Positions 1-9,718 are shown, numbered from the stretch's first letter. The stretch: DNA of 54,489 nt from Bacteroidaceae bacterium (GCA_017617805.1 JAFZVN010000063.1:1-54489); one strand, 5' to 3'. The notes: generated by a model not told the origin, from the sequence alone. Made by a program: numbers and translations.

Positions 1-1340
1 CCGTTCTGCTTCATTTCCTCACGGAATTCATCCAACTTGTCTGGGAAGTATGACTGTGGATCTTGTGTCTCGAATTCACGACCCTGCTCCTTGGCCATTG
101 CCACGAGTTCAGGAGCCACAGGGCCAGGCAGCTGACCTGCCTTGCCGAGAATCATGTCCCAAATGGTGTCGGCAATCATGCTCCAACGCTGCTTGCCTTT
201 CTCCATCTGCATCACGTTCATCAGCGCGAGGTTCTTCACATACTGAGAGAATGGGGTCACGAGGCAAGGATAACCCACCTTAGGCCATACATAAGCTACC
301 TCGTCGAAGAGCTTGATGAGGAGGTCATCAGTGGTCAATTCTGGCTGACCATTCTTCACCTTCCACTTGTTGAGCGACTTGAGGTTGTCCTCGAGGTCGG
401 TCATCAGCGAACCCATCATACCACCTGGAAGACCTGGCTTCACGAGCAGCGAGTTGTTGATGTGGTTGAGGTCAGGGATATAGTAGCCGAGGAAGTCGTC
501 GCACATCTCCTGAATCTGAGTGCGCACCTCCATGTAAGCAGCCATGTTGATTTCCTTCACCTTGAAGCCTGCGTCTTTCAGCATCTCCTGAACGGCGATG
601 ATGTCAGCGTGACCTGTACCCCAAGAGAGAGGAGACATGCCTGTGTCGATATAATCACAACCAGCGTTGCAGACCTCAAGGATGGAAGCCATGTTGAAGC
701 CAGGACCAGCATGAGAGTGGTACTGGATGACGATATCCTCCTTCAGTTTTTTGATACCAGCCACAATCTTGCCGAGAGATACAGGACGGCCAATACCTGC
801 CATATCCTTCAGACAGATTTCATCAGCACCAGCGTCGATGAACTTCTTGGCGAGGTTCACATAGTATTCCACCGTGTGGATAGGGGAGTAGGTGATGCAG
901 AGAGAAGCCTGTGCAATCATACCAGCTTCTTTCGCATACTGGATAGAAGGAATCACGTTGCGTGGGTCATTCAATCCGCAGAAAATACGAGTGATATCAG
1001 TACCTTGAGCCTTCTTTACCTTGTAGAAGAGCTTACGCACATCCTTTGGCACAGGGCTCATGCGCAATGCGTTCAGCGCACGGTCGAGCATGTGGGTCTG
1101 GATGCCTGCCTCATGGAAAGGTTTCGTCCATTCGCGCACAGACTTGTTGGGGTTCTCTCCGTAGAGGAGGTTCACCTGCTCGAAACCACCGCCATTTGTC
1201 TCAACGCGGTCGAAACACCCCATCTTAATGATGGCTGGAGCCACTTTAACGAGTTGGTCCACACGAGGCTGGTACTTACCAGCACTCTGCCACATATCGC
1301 GGAAGACCAACGAAAACTTTACTTCTTTTGCTTTTGCCAT
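1..1340 (-). CDS. oadA: Biotin-dependent carboxyltransferase subunit (oxaloacetate decarboxylase alpha / pyruvate carboxylase B type), 3' end outside window
   Basis: Transfers a carboxyl group between a 2-oxo acid (oxaloacetate/pyruvate) and biotin. About 446 N-terminal residues are visible, starting MAKAKEVKFSLVFRDMWQS with an ATG at 1338-1340; the frame is open to the window edge. The PYR_CT/HMGL-like barrel is recognisable from the LCLKDMAGIG stretch (carbamylated or metal-site Lys region) and the YHSHAGPGFN metal-binding His-x-His. The gene lies 26 nt downstream of a small OadG-type membrane protein, which fits a Na+-pumping decarboxylase complex, though related methylmalonyl-CoA decarboxylase or pyruvate carboxylase roles use the same fold. 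The C-terminal part, including any biotinyl domain, is not in the window, so the exact substrate is undecided. Confidence 0.85.
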   Translation of the reverse strand, partial: MAKAKEVKFSLVFRDMWQSAGKYQPRVDQLVKVAPAIIKMGCFDRVETNGGGFEQVNLLYGENPNKSVREWTKPFHEAGIQTHMLDRALNALRMSPVPKDVRKLFYKVKKAQGTDITRIFCGLNDPRNVIPSIQYAKEAGMIAQASLCITYSPIHTVEYYVNLAKKFIDAGADEICLKDMAGIGRPVSLGKIVAGIKKLKEDIVIQYHSHAGPGFNMASILEVCNAGCDYIDTGMSPLSWGTGHADIIAVQEMLKDAGFKVKEINMAAYMEVRTQIQEMCDDFLGYYIPDLNHINNSLLVKPGLPGGMMGSLMTDLEDNLKSLNKWKVKNGQPELTTDDLLIKLFDEVAYVWPKVGYPCLVTPFSQYVKNLALMNVMQMEKGKQRWSMIADTIWDMILGKAGQLPGPVAPELVAMAKEQGREFETQDPQSYFPDKLDEFREEMKQN

Positions 1341-1366
1341 ATCTTTGTAATGCTTATTATTTTTGT

Positions 1367-1639
1367 TTACAACTTCGTGATTTTTGATGCACGTCCCTTG
1401 CCACCTGTAATCTGGTTGATGGTGGCGTCGATGATTGCCTTTGTGTTTGCGTCGATGCTCTCAATGGCTTTGTTTGTGGTCAGAGCCATCTTCTTGGCAA
1501 CCGTCTCTTCAGGTGCCCACTTGTTCACTGCCCAGATGAGCAACTTGCCGAGATTGATCACAATGAGCAACACGAGGAACACAGTGACCATACCGACAAC
1601 AAGGAGCTGTAAAGCTCCATAAATGTCATTTGTAATCAT
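1367..1639 (-). CDS. oadG: OadG-family small membrane subunit of a sodium-pumping decarboxylase
   Basis: A 90-residue protein with one transmembrane helix near residues 10-35 (LLVVGMVTVFLVLLIVINLG), followed by a charged and Thr/Ala-rich cytoplasmic tail. Size, topology and position directly upstream of the carboxyltransferase match the gamma subunit of oxaloacetate or methylmalonyl-CoA decarboxylase pumps, which anchors the alpha subunit to the beta membrane subunit. The OadG family is poorly conserved in sequence, so the call rests mostly on architecture and context. A TAnnTTTG promoter element lies 45 nt upstream, so this is probably the first gene of the operon. Confidence 0.7.
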   Translation of the reverse strand: MITNDIYGALQLLVVGMVTVFLVLLIVINLGKLLIWAVNKWAPEETVAKKMALTTNKAIESIDANTKAIIDATINQITGGKGRASKITKL

Positions 1640-1683
1640 ATAATGTCAGTTTAATTAAATCTTTCTACGTTAAAAAAACGTTG

Positions 1684-1691
1684 CAAATATA
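1684..1691 (-). promoter_or_regulatory. Bacteroidota -7 promoter element for the oadG-oadA operon
   Basis: On the minus strand the site reads TATATTTG, matching TAnnTTTG. The -33 element at the expected distance is weak. It lies 45 nt before the OadG start codon. Confidence 0.55.
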
Positions 1692-1785
1692 CGGCTTTTT
1701 TTCCACATAATTATCATGTAGCGAAGCTTTTTTGCAAAATGGCATCAAAATTGCTCGTAACGAGGGGTCAAATCTATCGCTTTCT

Positions 1786-2409
1786 TCATTTCACATCCAT
1801 TTCCTGTTTTTTTGCCAGATATTTGCTTTTGAGACTCTGTGCCAAACGTTTGATTTCGGGAATCTGCTTGCTGTTGTGTTCCACACACAGATGGATGTCG
1901 TCCAGTCCGTTGAGCATGCCGAGGCGACAGTCTTGAAAACGATAAAATTCTGGCTTGGTCTTGATGTGATCGAGCCGTTCGATGAGGTTCTTCAGATTGG
2001 CCAATACGCCTGCTGCTGGGACTTCATATTCTTTGCATGCTTTTTCGTATGCCTCCTCGGCCTCTTTCTTCACCTGATTGAGAACGGCACGGTCTTGGGC
2101 GCTGAGAGATGCCTGCTCCTTGTTCAGCGAGGCGAGTGCAACGGCATAGGTCTTTTTGGCGATGATGAGTGCCTCGGGTGAACGGACATTGTTCAGCTGC
2201 TCAGCCACTTCATCCAAATTGTGGCACACAGCAGCGCTTTCCACGCTGATATGTTTCTGTTCGGCAATGCTGTCATACATGACCTCCTCTGCAGTGGGCA
2301 GGTCATCATCGTCGTGGTTGAAAGCGTCTGAGCCATCTCTCTTCTTGGTGGGCTGGCAGGCTGTCAGCAATAAGGCTGCCACAAAAAAATAGGGTAGTGT
2401 TCTTCTCAT
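1786..2409 (-). CDS. Hypothetical lipoprotein, alpha-helical
   Basis: A 207-residue protein of unknown function. The N-terminus is a lipoprotein signal: a short basic start, a hydrophobic core and the lipobox LLTAC with the modified Cys near residue 18. An acidic linker (DDDD) follows, and the rest is charged and helix-forming (roughly residues 45-200, many Glu/Lys/Ala), possibly coiled coil. No catalytic motif is visible. It starts 83 nt downstream of rpsA on the same strand, but a strong terminator lies between them, so it is probably expressed separately or at low read-through. No family was recognised. Confidence 0.75.
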   Translation of the reverse strand: MRRTLPYFFVAALLLTACQPTKKRDGSDAFNHDDDDLPTAEEVMYDSIAEQKHISVESAAVCHNLDEVAEQLNNVRSPEALIIAKKTYAVALASLNKEQASLSAQDRAVLNQVKKEAEEAYEKACKEYEVPAAGVLANLKNLIERLDHIKTKPEFYRFQDCRLGMLNGLDDIHLCVEHNSKQIPEIKRLAQSLKSKYLAKKQEMDVK

Positions 2410-2429
2410 ATGATTGTATGATTGAAAAG

Positions 2430-2459
2430 AAGGGACATATCCTTGCGGACATGTCCCTT
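2430..2459 (-). terminator. Rho-independent terminator of rpsA
   Basis: On the minus strand a 13-bp stem (AAGGGACATGTCC pairing with GGATATGTCCCTT, one wobble) closes a GCAA tetraloop and is followed by CTTTT. It lies 33 nt after the rpsA stop codon. Confidence 0.85.
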
Positions 2460-2492
2460 GGGTATGTTTTGAAAATGTCGGTCGCGCTGGGA

Positions 2493-4289
2493 TTACTCCT
2501 GCGTGTCGTTCATCTTCTCCTTCAGCGCTGCAAGTGCGTCGATGTCGCCGAGTGAAGTAGAGGCAGCCACGTTCTTGATGACTGGAGCCTGCTCCTTCTG
2601 TGGACGAGCGGCCTTTTTGGCTGCTGTTTCAGCCTTCTTGGCTGCGCGAGCCTCTGCACGAGCCACATCTTCGAAGATGCGAGAGTGAGAGAGGATGATG
2701 CGCTTGGCATCCTTATTGAACTCGATTACCTTGAATTCGAGGGTTTCGCCGAGCTGAGCCTGGCTGCCATCCTCCTTGACGAGGTGCTTAGGAGTAGCGA
2801 AGCCTTCTACGCCACCTTCGAGAGCGATGACTGCACCCTTGTCGAGCACTTCAGTAATCTTGCCTTCGTGTACAGAATCCTGTGTGTAAATCTCTTCGAA
2901 CTTGTCCCAAGGATTCTCTTCCAACTGCTTATGACCGAGAGACAAACGACGATTTTCCTTGTCGATGTCGAGCACCTGAACCTCGATAGGTTCACCAATC
3001 TTGGTGAATTCAGATGGGTGCTTCACCTTCTTGGTCCAAGAGAGATCGGAGATGTGAATGAGACCATCAACACCTTCCTCTACCTCAACGAAGACACCGA
3101 AGTTGGTGAAGTTGCGAACCTTAGCTGTGTGCTTGCTGCCCACAGGATACTTCTCATCAATCTTCTCCCATGGATCGTCCTTCAACTGCTTCACACCGAG
3201 AGACATCTTGCGCTCGTCGCGATCGAGTGTGAGGATAACTGCATCCACTTCGTCGCCCACCTTCATGAACTCCTGTGCAGAGTGGAGATGTGCGCTCCAA
3301 GACATTTCTGACACGTGGATAAGACCTTCCACACCTGGTGCGATCTCGATGAATGCACCATAGTCGGCCATCACAACCACCTTGCCATGAACCTTGTCGC
3401 CCACCTTGAGGTTTGGATCGAGTGCATCCCATGGGTGTGGAGTCAACTGCTTCAGACCAAGAGCGATACGCTTCTTATCATCATCGAAGTCGATGATCAC
3501 TACGTTGAGCTTCTGGTCGAGCTGAACGATTTCCTTAGGATCGCTTACGCGGCCCCAAGAGAGGTCTGTGATATGGATGAGACCGTCAACACCACCGAGG
3601 TCGATGAATACGCCGTAGTTGGTGATGTTCTTAACTGTACCTTCAAGGATCTGACCCTTCTCGAGCTTGGAGATGATCTCCTTCTTCTGCTGTTCAAGCT
3701 CAGCCTCGATAAGAGCCTTGTGGCTAACAACCACGTTGCGGAACTCCTGATTGATCTTCACAATCTTGAACTCCATGGTCTTGCCAACGAATGTATCGTA
3801 GTCGCGGATAGGCTTCACATCAATCTGAGAACCTGGGAGGAATGCCTCTGTGCCGAGCACGTCAACAATCATACCACCCTTTGTGCGGCACTTCACGAAA
3901 CCTGTTACGATTTCGTCATTGTTCAGGGCTTCGTTCACACGATCCCAAGAGCGAGCCTGACGAGCTCTCTTGTGAGACAGCACGAGCTGACCCTTCTTGT
4001 CTTCCTGATTCTCGATGTACACCTCAACAGTGTCGCCCACCTTGAGGTCGGGAGCATAGCGGAACTCATTGCGAGCAATGATACCCTCGCTCTTGTAACC
4101 AATGTTCACCACAACTTCGCGGTCGTTGATAGAAGTTACTGTGCCTTCCACAACCTCGTTGTCGTTCACATTGTTGAGTGTGCCTTCGTAGGCAGCCTTC
4201 TGAGCGGCTTTGTCAGCTGCGCTCACGCCGTCGTTCTCGAATGCTTCCCAATCGAAACCTTCCAGCGGTTTGATTTCTTTTGTTTCCAT
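2493..4289 (-). CDS. rpsA: 30S ribosomal protein S1
   Basis: Binds mRNA on the small ribosomal subunit and helps initiation. The 598 residues contain six S1/OB-fold repeats. The first two are divergent (for example VVEGTVTSINDREVVVNIG near residue 50); the later four are canonical, with the repeated pattern NFGVFVEVEEGVDGLIHISDLSW and variants (about residues 220-290, 300-375, 385-460, 470-540). The C-terminal tail is Ala/Lys-rich. Length and repeat number match Bacteroidota S1. The ATG start at 4287-4289 follows a roughly 75-nt AT-rich leader without an obvious Shine-Dalgarno sequence, as is usual for this phylum. A strong promoter and a strong terminator bracket it as a single-gene unit. 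Confidence 0.97.
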   Translation of the reverse strand: METKEIKPLEGFDWEAFENDGVSAADKAAQKAAYEGTLNNVNDNEVVEGTVTSINDREVVVNIGYKSEGIIARNEFRYAPDLKVGDTVEVYIENQEDKKGQLVLSHKRARQARSWDRVNEALNNDEIVTGFVKCRTKGGMIVDVLGTEAFLPGSQIDVKPIRDYDTFVGKTMEFKIVKINQEFRNVVVSHKALIEAELEQQKKEIISKLEKGQILEGTVKNITNYGVFIDLGGVDGLIHITDLSWGRVSDPKEIVQLDQKLNVVIIDFDDDKKRIALGLKQLTPHPWDALDPNLKVGDKVHGKVVVMADYGAFIEIAPGVEGLIHVSEMSWSAHLHSAQEFMKVGDEVDAVILTLDRDERKMSLGVKQLKDDPWEKIDEKYPVGSKHTAKVRNFTNFGVFVEVEEGVDGLIHISDLSWTKKVKHPSEFTKIGEPIEVQVLDIDKENRRLSLGHKQLEENPWDKFEEIYTQDSVHEGKITEVLDKGAVIALEGGVEGFATPKHLVKEDGSQAQLGETLEFKVIEFNKDAKRIILSHSRIFEDVARAEARAAKKAETAAKKAARPQKEQAPVIKNVAASTSLGDIDALAALKEKMNDTQE

Positions 4290-4364
4290 AAATAAAATAA
4301 ATGTTTGTTTAATTAATAAAGTTAGACATTATGTTGATAAAATCTAATTTTCACAAAACGGCTG

Positions 4365-4395
4365 CAAAGTTAGTGATTTTCTGACAATTGGCAAA
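4365..4395 (-). promoter_or_regulatory. Promoter of rpsA
   Basis: Minus strand: TTTG (4392-4395), a 19-nt spacer, then TAACTTTG (4365-4372). This is an essentially perfect Bacteroidota housekeeping sigma promoter, giving a 5' leader of about 70 nt. Confidence 0.85.
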
Positions 4396-4455
4396 GGAAG
4401 CAAGATGTTTTTTCGGTTCAAAAGGGCAAAAAATCCTCCTTTTATTGTTTTTTTA

Positions 4456-5247
4456 TTATTTTTTTGTCAGTTGCATGACAGCCCAATTGTTTTTTTCGTA
4501 AGTGGCCTTGAGAATGAGTTGGTTGGCTTTTGCCACTTTTTGCATCTCTGGCACATCATCGATGAAGAAGCCTGAAATGATGAGGGTACCATGTGGGCTG
4601 AGGTGCTGTACATAGGTGGGCATGTCGGCTGTGAGGATGTTTTTGTGGATGTTTGCCACGATGGTTTGGAAGGTCCCTTCAATGGTGGATGCGTCGCCCA
4701 ATACCACACGTACATTATTTATGTTGTTGAGCGCCACGTTCTCTTGTGCGTTTTCCACGCTGAACTCGTCGATGTCGATGGCAATAACTTCTTGAGCGCC
4801 TCTCATTGCCATAGCGATGGCCAGCACACCAGTACCTGTTCCCATATCGAGCACTCGCTGATGGCTAAAATCTTGTTGCAACAGCAGGGAGGTGATTTGG
4901 TAGGTAGTTTCGTGAGATCCAGAACCAAACGCCATGCGGGGATGGAGCCGGATGCCGAATTCACGTTCGAGGATAGGGTCGAAGCCATTCTGTTCCCATA
5001 CTTCGTTCCAATCCTTATTTTCCAAAGTGTGGAGGGTATGGGTGAAGTTGACATCAGGAAGGAATATGCTTGCCAAGGTCTCTTTGAGGTTTTCCTCATC
5101 GAACTGCTCTTGAGGAATGTAGGCCTTGACACCTGTTTCTGTCATCTCGAAGGAGTCGAAACCAATGTCGCCTAACATGGCTGACAGCACATCGCAAGCC
5201 ATCTCAGAATAGGGCGATACCGTTATGTCTGCGTAAATATATTGCAT
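4456..5247 (-). CDS. prmA: Ribosomal protein L11 methyltransferase
   Basis: S-adenosylmethionine-dependent methylation of ribosomal protein L11. The 263-residue protein starts MQYIYADITVSPYSE at an ATG whose last base overlaps the stop codon of the upstream lysozyme gene (1 bp); longer in-frame extensions upstream lie inside the lysozyme gene and look non-coding. The SAM-binding motif I is VLDMGTGTGVLAIAMAMRGA (about residues 135-155), followed by the acidic VIAIDID strand and the VANIHKNIL motif typical of PrmA (usually N-I-L-A-N). MAFGSGSHETT before the SAM site is also characteristic. The coupling with the lysozyme gene suggests the tail of the operon that begins at kdgK or pfp. Confidence 0.93.
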   Translation of the reverse strand: MQYIYADITVSPYSEMACDVLSAMLGDIGFDSFEMTETGVKAYIPQEQFDEENLKETLASIFLPDVNFTHTLHTLENKDWNEVWEQNGFDPILEREFGIRLHPRMAFGSGSHETTYQITSLLLQQDFSHQRVLDMGTGTGVLAIAMAMRGAQEVIAIDIDEFSVENAQENVALNNINNVRVVLGDASTIEGTFQTIVANIHKNILTADMPTYVQHLSPHGTLIISGFFIDDVPEMQKVAKANQLILKATYEKNNWAVMQLTKK

Positions 5248-6080
5248 TAGTTTTCTGCTTTGAGGGTCATGTCCATAAGGTCTTGGTAGTCGCCCTTGAA
5301 CACATTGATATCGACGTTGCCTTTGATGCCATCCACCTTGCCAACATCTGTGTGTTGCCAGAATGCCCAATCGCCTGTGTATTCGAGCGAATCGACATAG
5401 TAGTGGGCAATCCAATATGGGTATCTGTCAAATTCGGGTGTGTTGAGATAGGAAGTCCGGAACTTGTAGCCAGTATAAAGGATGGGGGTGATGCCATAGT
5501 GTTTTTCCACGATGTTCATCCAATTGAGCACTTCGCGTTGCAGCTGAGCAGGGGTATTGTTACCCAATTCTTCCACATCCAATACAGGTGGCAGGTCTTT
5601 CTCCTCTAATTGCACCATCTTGCAGAAGTATTTGGCTTGTGCTTTGCCTGAGGTGAAAGGGCTGAAATAGTGATAGGCACCTCGCACAATGTCGTTCTTG
5701 CGAGCATTGTGGAAGTTCTGGTTGAAGTTTTCATCCCAGATGTTGGTGCCCTGTGTGGCCTTCACGAAAACAAAGGATACGGGGGATCCTTGGATGTCAG
5801 CATTTCGTAGTTTGTCCCAATCAATCTCACCCTGATAGTGAGAGATGTCGAGTCCTCTCACATGTCCCTTCGGATAGGTGACATTTCCATAAAGGGCTTT
5901 CCATCGGAAGGAATAGGGACCGACAAAAGTTTTATAGAAGAAGGTGATGTAGATGACCACAATCAAGCTTAAAGCTAACCACAGGATATAGGAAGGCACA
6001 CGGCGGAAAAAACTCCGTCGTGTGCCCTTTTTCCTTTTGTTAGATTTGCGCTTTGTCGTTTTACGTTTTGTAGCGGTCAT
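5247..6080 (-). CDS. GH25 family lysozyme, membrane-anchored
   Basis: A muramidase expected to cleave the MurNAc-GlcNAc bond of peptidoglycan. The 277 residues open with a very basic stretch (KRKTTKRKSNKRKKGTRR) and one membrane helix (about residues 30-50), which places the catalytic domain in the periplasm. The GH25 barrel begins at VRGLDISHYQGEIDWDKL, carrying the first catalytic Asp, and continues through FVKATQGTN and PPVLDVEELG with the acidic pair. The end of the barrel includes the AFWQHTDVGKVDGIKGNVDINVF signature seen in the family. It sits 14 nt after pfp and overlaps prmA by one base. Confidence 0.93.
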   Translation of the reverse strand: MTATKRKTTKRKSNKRKKGTRRSFFRRVPSYILWLALSLIVVIYITFFYKTFVGPYSFRWKALYGNVTYPKGHVRGLDISHYQGEIDWDKLRNADIQGSPVSFVFVKATQGTNIWDENFNQNFHNARKNDIVRGAYHYFSPFTSGKAQAKYFCKMVQLEEKDLPPVLDVEELGNNTPAQLQREVLNWMNIVEKHYGITPILYTGYKFRTSYLNTPEFDRYPYWIAHYYVDSLEYTGDWAFWQHTDVGKVDGIKGNVDINVFKGDYQDLMDMTLKAEN

Positions 6081-6094
6081 CTGTTCGTGTATGC

Positions 6095-7735
6095 TTACTT
6101 AGCCTGTTCCAGCTGGAGAGTCTTCGTAGTTTGGTCGCAAACCTCTGATGGACCCCAGTACTGGATAGGACCTGGATAAACGTAAGCTGTCTCTTTAGCC
6201 CACTCATCGCGGTGTGCTGCGAAGTACTTGAATGGAGCACCATCCAATTCAACGAGCGCTTTACGAATCACAGGCTTCATCTTACCGTTACGCTTCTCAA
6301 GGTTCATCATCATGGTGATTGGCACACCACCTGCAATCCATTCAGTTGCTGGAGCTGTTGTGTTCTTGATGACAGACATGTAGCCAGTCTTGCCGTTGGC
6401 AATCAGGCGAGAAGCATTATAACCGAGTGAGTAGCAGTAGTCGGCATCGTAGTTAGATGGAGCGGCGCAACGACCTTCGTAACCGAAGAAGTGGTGCTGA
6501 GTGCCGAACTTGCCTACGAACTTGCCTTGGTGCTTCCAGATGGCAAGCTTGGCAGCTACCATGCGGGAGAGGAGCTTCTCTGTCTCAATGAGCGATACCT
6601 GTACGTTACCGTGTGGGTCGCGGTCGAGAGCCAGCTGTGCAGCCACGTCAGTTGGGAGTGACTTGAAGACTTCGAGGTTCTCCTTGGAGAGACGTCCTTT
6701 GACGAACTCAATCTGCTCGTTGGCGCTGGTGATGGTTGCAGCCTCTGGTGTAGCGAGCACGTCGTTGAGCTCAGAGATAAGCTTCTTGATGGCAGGGATG
6801 AACTCGATGATACCCTCTGGGATGATGACAGTACCGAAATTGTTGCCTTCCTCTGCACGCTTGGCCACAGCGGAGGCGATGTAAGTAACCACGTCGTCAA
6901 GTGACATTCCCTTAGCCTCAACTTCCTCAGAAACGAGACAGATGTTAGGCTGGCACTGGAGTGCGCACTCGAGGGCGATGTGAGATGCGGAACGGCCCAT
7001 CACCTTGATGAAGTGCCAGTACTTGCGAGCAGAGTTACAGTCGCGCTGGATGTTGCCAATCAGCTCAGAGTAAGTCTTACAAGCGGTGTCGAAACCGAAA
7101 GAAGTCTCAATCTGGTCGTTCTTCAAGTCGCCGTCGATGGTCTTAGGACAGCCAATCACCTGCACACCATACTTCTTGGCTGCATAGTACTCAGCGAGCA
7201 CACAAGCGTTGGTGTTGGAGTCATCGCCACCAATGATGACGAGTGCCTTGATGCCGAGTTCGCGCAGAATCTGGATGCCTTTCTCGAACTGATCTTCCTC
7301 TTCCAGTTTGGTACGACCAGAACCGATGATGTCAAAACCGCCCGTGTTGCGATACTGATCCATCAACTCAGGAGTAATCTCCATGTAGTTGTGGTCAACG
7401 AGACCGCCAGGACCCAAAATGAAGCCATAAAGCTTGTTGGCTGGGTTGAGAGACTTCACACCGTCGAACAAACCTGAAATCACATTGTGACCACCAGGAG
7501 CCTGACCACCTGAAAGGATGATACCCACATTGAATGGTGGCAGTTCTACAGGTTCGCCTGGCTCGAAAGTGATGACAGGCATACCATAGGTGTTGGGGAA
7601 CAATTCTTTGATTTCAGCCTGATTGCCAACGGACTGAGTTGCAGCACCTTCAACAGCCTTCACTGGACCTTGAAGTGCCTTGGGGAGCTTGGGCTGATAA
7701 GCAGCACGAGCTTTCTGAAGATTTGAAATTGCCAT
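6095..7735 (-). CDS. pfp: Diphosphate--fructose-6-phosphate 1-phosphotransferase (PPi-dependent phosphofructokinase)
   Basis: Interconverts fructose 6-phosphate and fructose 1,6-bisphosphate with pyrophosphate as phosphoryl donor. It is 546 residues long, the long PFP class. The start is [14 protein letters not shown]; an in-frame extension further upstream is rejected because it lacks conservation-like composition. Visible motifs are [16 protein letters not shown] (PPi/nucleotide loop near residue 75), [17 protein letters not shown] (the Asp typical of PPi-dependent enzymes in place of Gly) and [10 protein letters not shown] (catalytic TIDGD). It is 40 nt downstream of the KDPG aldolase gene, so the operon links 2-keto-3-deoxygluconate breakdown to glycolysis/gluconeogenesis. 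Confidence 0.96.
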   Translation of the reverse strand: MAISNLQKARAAYQPKLPKALQGPVKAVEGAATQSVGNQAEIKELFPNTYGMPVITFEPGEPVELPPFNVGIILSGGQAPGGHNVISGLFDGVKSLNPANKLYGFILGPGGLVDHNYMEITPELMDQYRNTGGFDIIGSGRTKLEEEDQFEKGIQILRELGIKALVIIGGDDSNTNACVLAEYYAAKKYGVQVIGCPKTIDGDLKNDQIETSFGFDTACKTYSELIGNIQRDCNSARKYWHFIKVMGRSASHIALECALQCQPNICLVSEEVEAKGMSLDDVVTYIASAVAKRAEEGNNFGTVIIPEGIIEFIPAIKKLISELNDVLATPEAATITSANEQIEFVKGRLSKENLEVFKSLPTDVAAQLALDRDPHGNVQVSLIETEKLLSRMVAAKLAIWKHQGKFVGKFGTQHHFFGYEGRCAAPSNYDADYCYSLGYNASRLIANGKTGYMSVIKNTTAPATEWIAGGVPITMMMNLEKRNGKMKPVIRKALVELDGAPFKYFAAHRDEWAKETAYVYPGPIQYWGPSEVCDQTTKTLQLEQAK

Positions 7736-7775
7736 AACGTTATGTTTTTTTTTAATGATATGATTGTACTTTACA

Positions 7776-8483
7776 TTATTTCTTGAAAGAAGTATGACCA
7801 AAATAATATGGGATAGATTCGCGAGCTGCTTCAATGTAGGTAAGCGCTTCCTTGCACTTGTCTGTGATATACTGCCAGTCGCCTTCCTTCACCTTATCGG
7901 ATGGGAAGAGCTTGGAACCCATACCTACACAAAAGACGCCAGCCTTAAACCATGCGGAAAGGTTCTCTTCCGTGGGAGCCACGCCACCTGTTACCATAAT
8001 CTTCGACCAAGGCATGGGAGCCTTGAGGTTTTTCACCATCGCAGGACCATACACATCGCCTGGGAAAAGTTTGGTGAGGTCGCACCCCAATTCTTGTGCT
8101 GCACCCACTTCACTCACAGAACCACAACCAGGACAGTAGGGAATGAGGCGGCGATTGCATACAGGAGCAATTTCAGGGTTGAACAGAGGTCCTACGATAA
8201 AGCAGGCACCCAACTGAATGTAGAGGGCTGCAGTAGGAGCATCAACAACAGACCCCACGCCAAGTGCCAATTCGGGACACTCAACAGCAGCGAACTTCAC
8301 GCACTCAGCAAACACTTCGTGAGCGAAATCACCACGATTAGTGAATTCGAAAGCACGGACGCCTCCATCATAACATGCCTTGATGACCTTCTTGGCCACT
8401 TCTGCATCTTTGTGGTAGAAAACAGGTACCATACCTGTCTCACCAATTTTTGCCATAACGGCAAGTTTATCGAATTTTGCCAT
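7776..8483 (-). CDS. eda: 2-keto-3-deoxy-6-phosphogluconate aldolase (KDPG/KHG aldolase family)
   Basis: Cleaves KDPG to pyruvate and glyceraldehyde 3-phosphate. The 235-residue class I aldolase shows [17 protein letters not shown] with the catalytic Glu, [11 protein letters not shown], and the Schiff-base Lys in [12 protein letters not shown] (about residue 155), then [12 protein letters not shown] for phosphate binding. It lies 49 nt downstream of a PfkB-type sugar kinase, the expected KDG kinase partner, so the pair forms the lower branch of uronate (Entner-Doudoroff-like) catabolism. Exact stereospecificity (KDPG versus KDPGal) cannot be told by eye. Confidence 0.93.
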   Translation of the reverse strand: MAKFDKLAVMAKIGETGMVPVFYHKDAEVAKKVIKACYDGGVRAFEFTNRGDFAHEVFAECVKFAAVECPELALGVGSVVDAPTAALYIQLGACFIVGPLFNPEIAPVCNRRLIPYCPGCGSVSEVGAAQELGCDLTKLFPGDVYGPAMVKNLKAPMPWSKIMVTGGVAPTEENLSAWFKAGVFCVGMGSKLFPSDKVKEGDWQYITDKCKEALTYIEAARESIPYYFGHTSFKK

Positions 8484-8532
8484 ATTGTTTAACGATAACC
8501 TTAACCTTAACTTAAATTATTACTCTCAAATC

Positions 8533-9555
8533 TTATCTCTGGACGCGGCCGTTGGCGTTGCCACCAGCCAATGCTTCCACTTCAGCAATCGACACATGAT
8601 TGAAATCACCAGGGATGGTGTGTTTCAAAGCAGATGCAGCCACGGCAAATTCGAGGGCTTCACCCTGGGTGGACTTAGTCAACAAGCCATGAATGAGACC
8701 ACCCGAGAACGAATCACCGCCACCTACACGATCGATAATAGGGTTGATGTCGTAACGCTTGCTCTGATAGAACTCCTTCCCATCGTAGATCAGAGCTTTC
8801 CAGCCGTTGTGAGTGGCGGAGAAACTTTCACGAAGAGTCGATACCACATACTTGAAGCCGAATTCCTGAGCCATAGCTTTAAAAATACCCTCGTAGCCAG
8901 CAGCGTCAGTCACACCTGCTTCTACATCAGCATCGGGCTTGAAACCAAGACAGAGTTCCGCATCCTCCTCATTGCCAATGCATACATCCACATATTGCAT
9001 GAGTGGACGCATGATGGAGATGGCCTTTTCGCTTGTCCAAAGTTTCTTGCGGAAGTTGAGGTCGCATGAAACGGTCACACCATGCTTCTTGGCTGCGATA
9101 CAGGCCTGCTTCAGACATTCAGCCGAAGAGTCGCTGATGGCAGGTGTGATGCCTGACCAGTGGAACCAATCTGCTCCCTCAAATATCTTGTCGAAGTCGA
9201 AATCTTCTGGTTTTGCCTCTGCGATGGAAGAGTGGGCACGGTCGTAGATGACCTTGGATGGACGCATGCTAGCACCTGTCTCTGCATAATAAAGGCCTAT
9301 ACGATCGCCACCACGAGCGATAAAGTCTGTGTTGACCCCATATTTACGTAATGCGTTCACAGCAATCTGTCCAATTTCATGCTTGGGCAATTTGCTTACA
9401 AACACACTCTCGTGTCCGAAATTTGCAAGACTGATGCCAACGTTAGCCTCGCCACCGCCTGGAATGATGTTGAATTTTTCTGCCTGTACAAAACGATAGT
9501 TTCCTTCAGGTGATAGGCGAAGCATAATCTCGCCCATTGTAACAATTTTTGCCAT
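8533..9555 (-). CDS. kdgK: 2-dehydro-3-deoxygluconokinase (PfkB family sugar kinase)
   Basis: Phosphorylates 2-keto-3-deoxygluconate to KDPG using ATP. The 340-residue ribokinase-fold protein carries the PfkB N-terminal signature IPGGGEANVGISLANFGH (about residues 30-50) and the C-terminal signature RVGGGDSFSGGLIHGLL, which holds the catalytic Asp and anion hole. The start MAKIVTMGEIMLRLSPEG is typical of KDG kinases. It is first in a leftward operon with eda and pfp and is divergent from a LacI-type regulator, so uronate-responsive control by that regulator is a reasonable inference. Confidence 0.92.
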   Translation of the reverse strand: MAKIVTMGEIMLRLSPEGNYRFVQAEKFNIIPGGGEANVGISLANFGHESVFVSKLPKHEIGQIAVNALRKYGVNTDFIARGGDRIGLYYAETGASMRPSKVIYDRAHSSIAEAKPEDFDFDKIFEGADWFHWSGITPAISDSSAECLKQACIAAKKHGVTVSCDLNFRKKLWTSEKAISIMRPLMQYVDVCIGNEEDAELCLGFKPDADVEAGVTDAAGYEGIFKAMAQEFGFKYVVSTLRESFSATHNGWKALIYDGKEFYQSKRYDINPIIDRVGGGDSFSGGLIHGLLTKSTQGEALEFAVAASALKHTIPGDFNHVSIAEVEALAGGNANGRVQR

Positions 9556-9607
9556 ATTAATTGAGATAAAATGTATTTCTGCCTACAATTGAATCTGAAA
9601 TAATGTG

Positions 9608-9615
9608 CAAATGTA
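9608..9615 (-). promoter_or_regulatory. Promoter -7 element of kdgK-eda-pfp operon
   Basis: Minus strand TACATTTG, a match to TAnnTTTG, 53 nt before the kdgK ATG. The -33 region is only a T-rich tract. Confidence 0.6.
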
Positions 9616-9710
9616 AATCTTTTTTACGAGAAAAACCTTCTTTTCATCACAAAAAATATAGGTTCGGTCAAATTTTAACCCAATTAAATTTCCATGTGGT
9701 GAAAAAACGC

Positions 9711-9718
9711 TATCTTTG
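9711..9718 (+). promoter_or_regulatory. Promoter -7 element of the LacI-type regulator
   Basis: TATCTTTG on the plus strand. A TTTC at 9689-9692 is a weak -33 candidate (18-nt spacer). It supports translation from the ATG at 9755 and not from further upstream. The two divergent promoters are about 95 nt apart, leaving room for an operator, but no clear palindrome was found. Confidence 0.6.

Noticed and set aside
63..1622. Long rightward frame opposite the carboxyltransferase
   Set aside because: It is antisense to a clearly recognised enzyme and to the OadG-type gene, with no motif of its own; the same applies to other long opposite-strand frames over rpsA, pfp, malQ and the Dna2-like gene.
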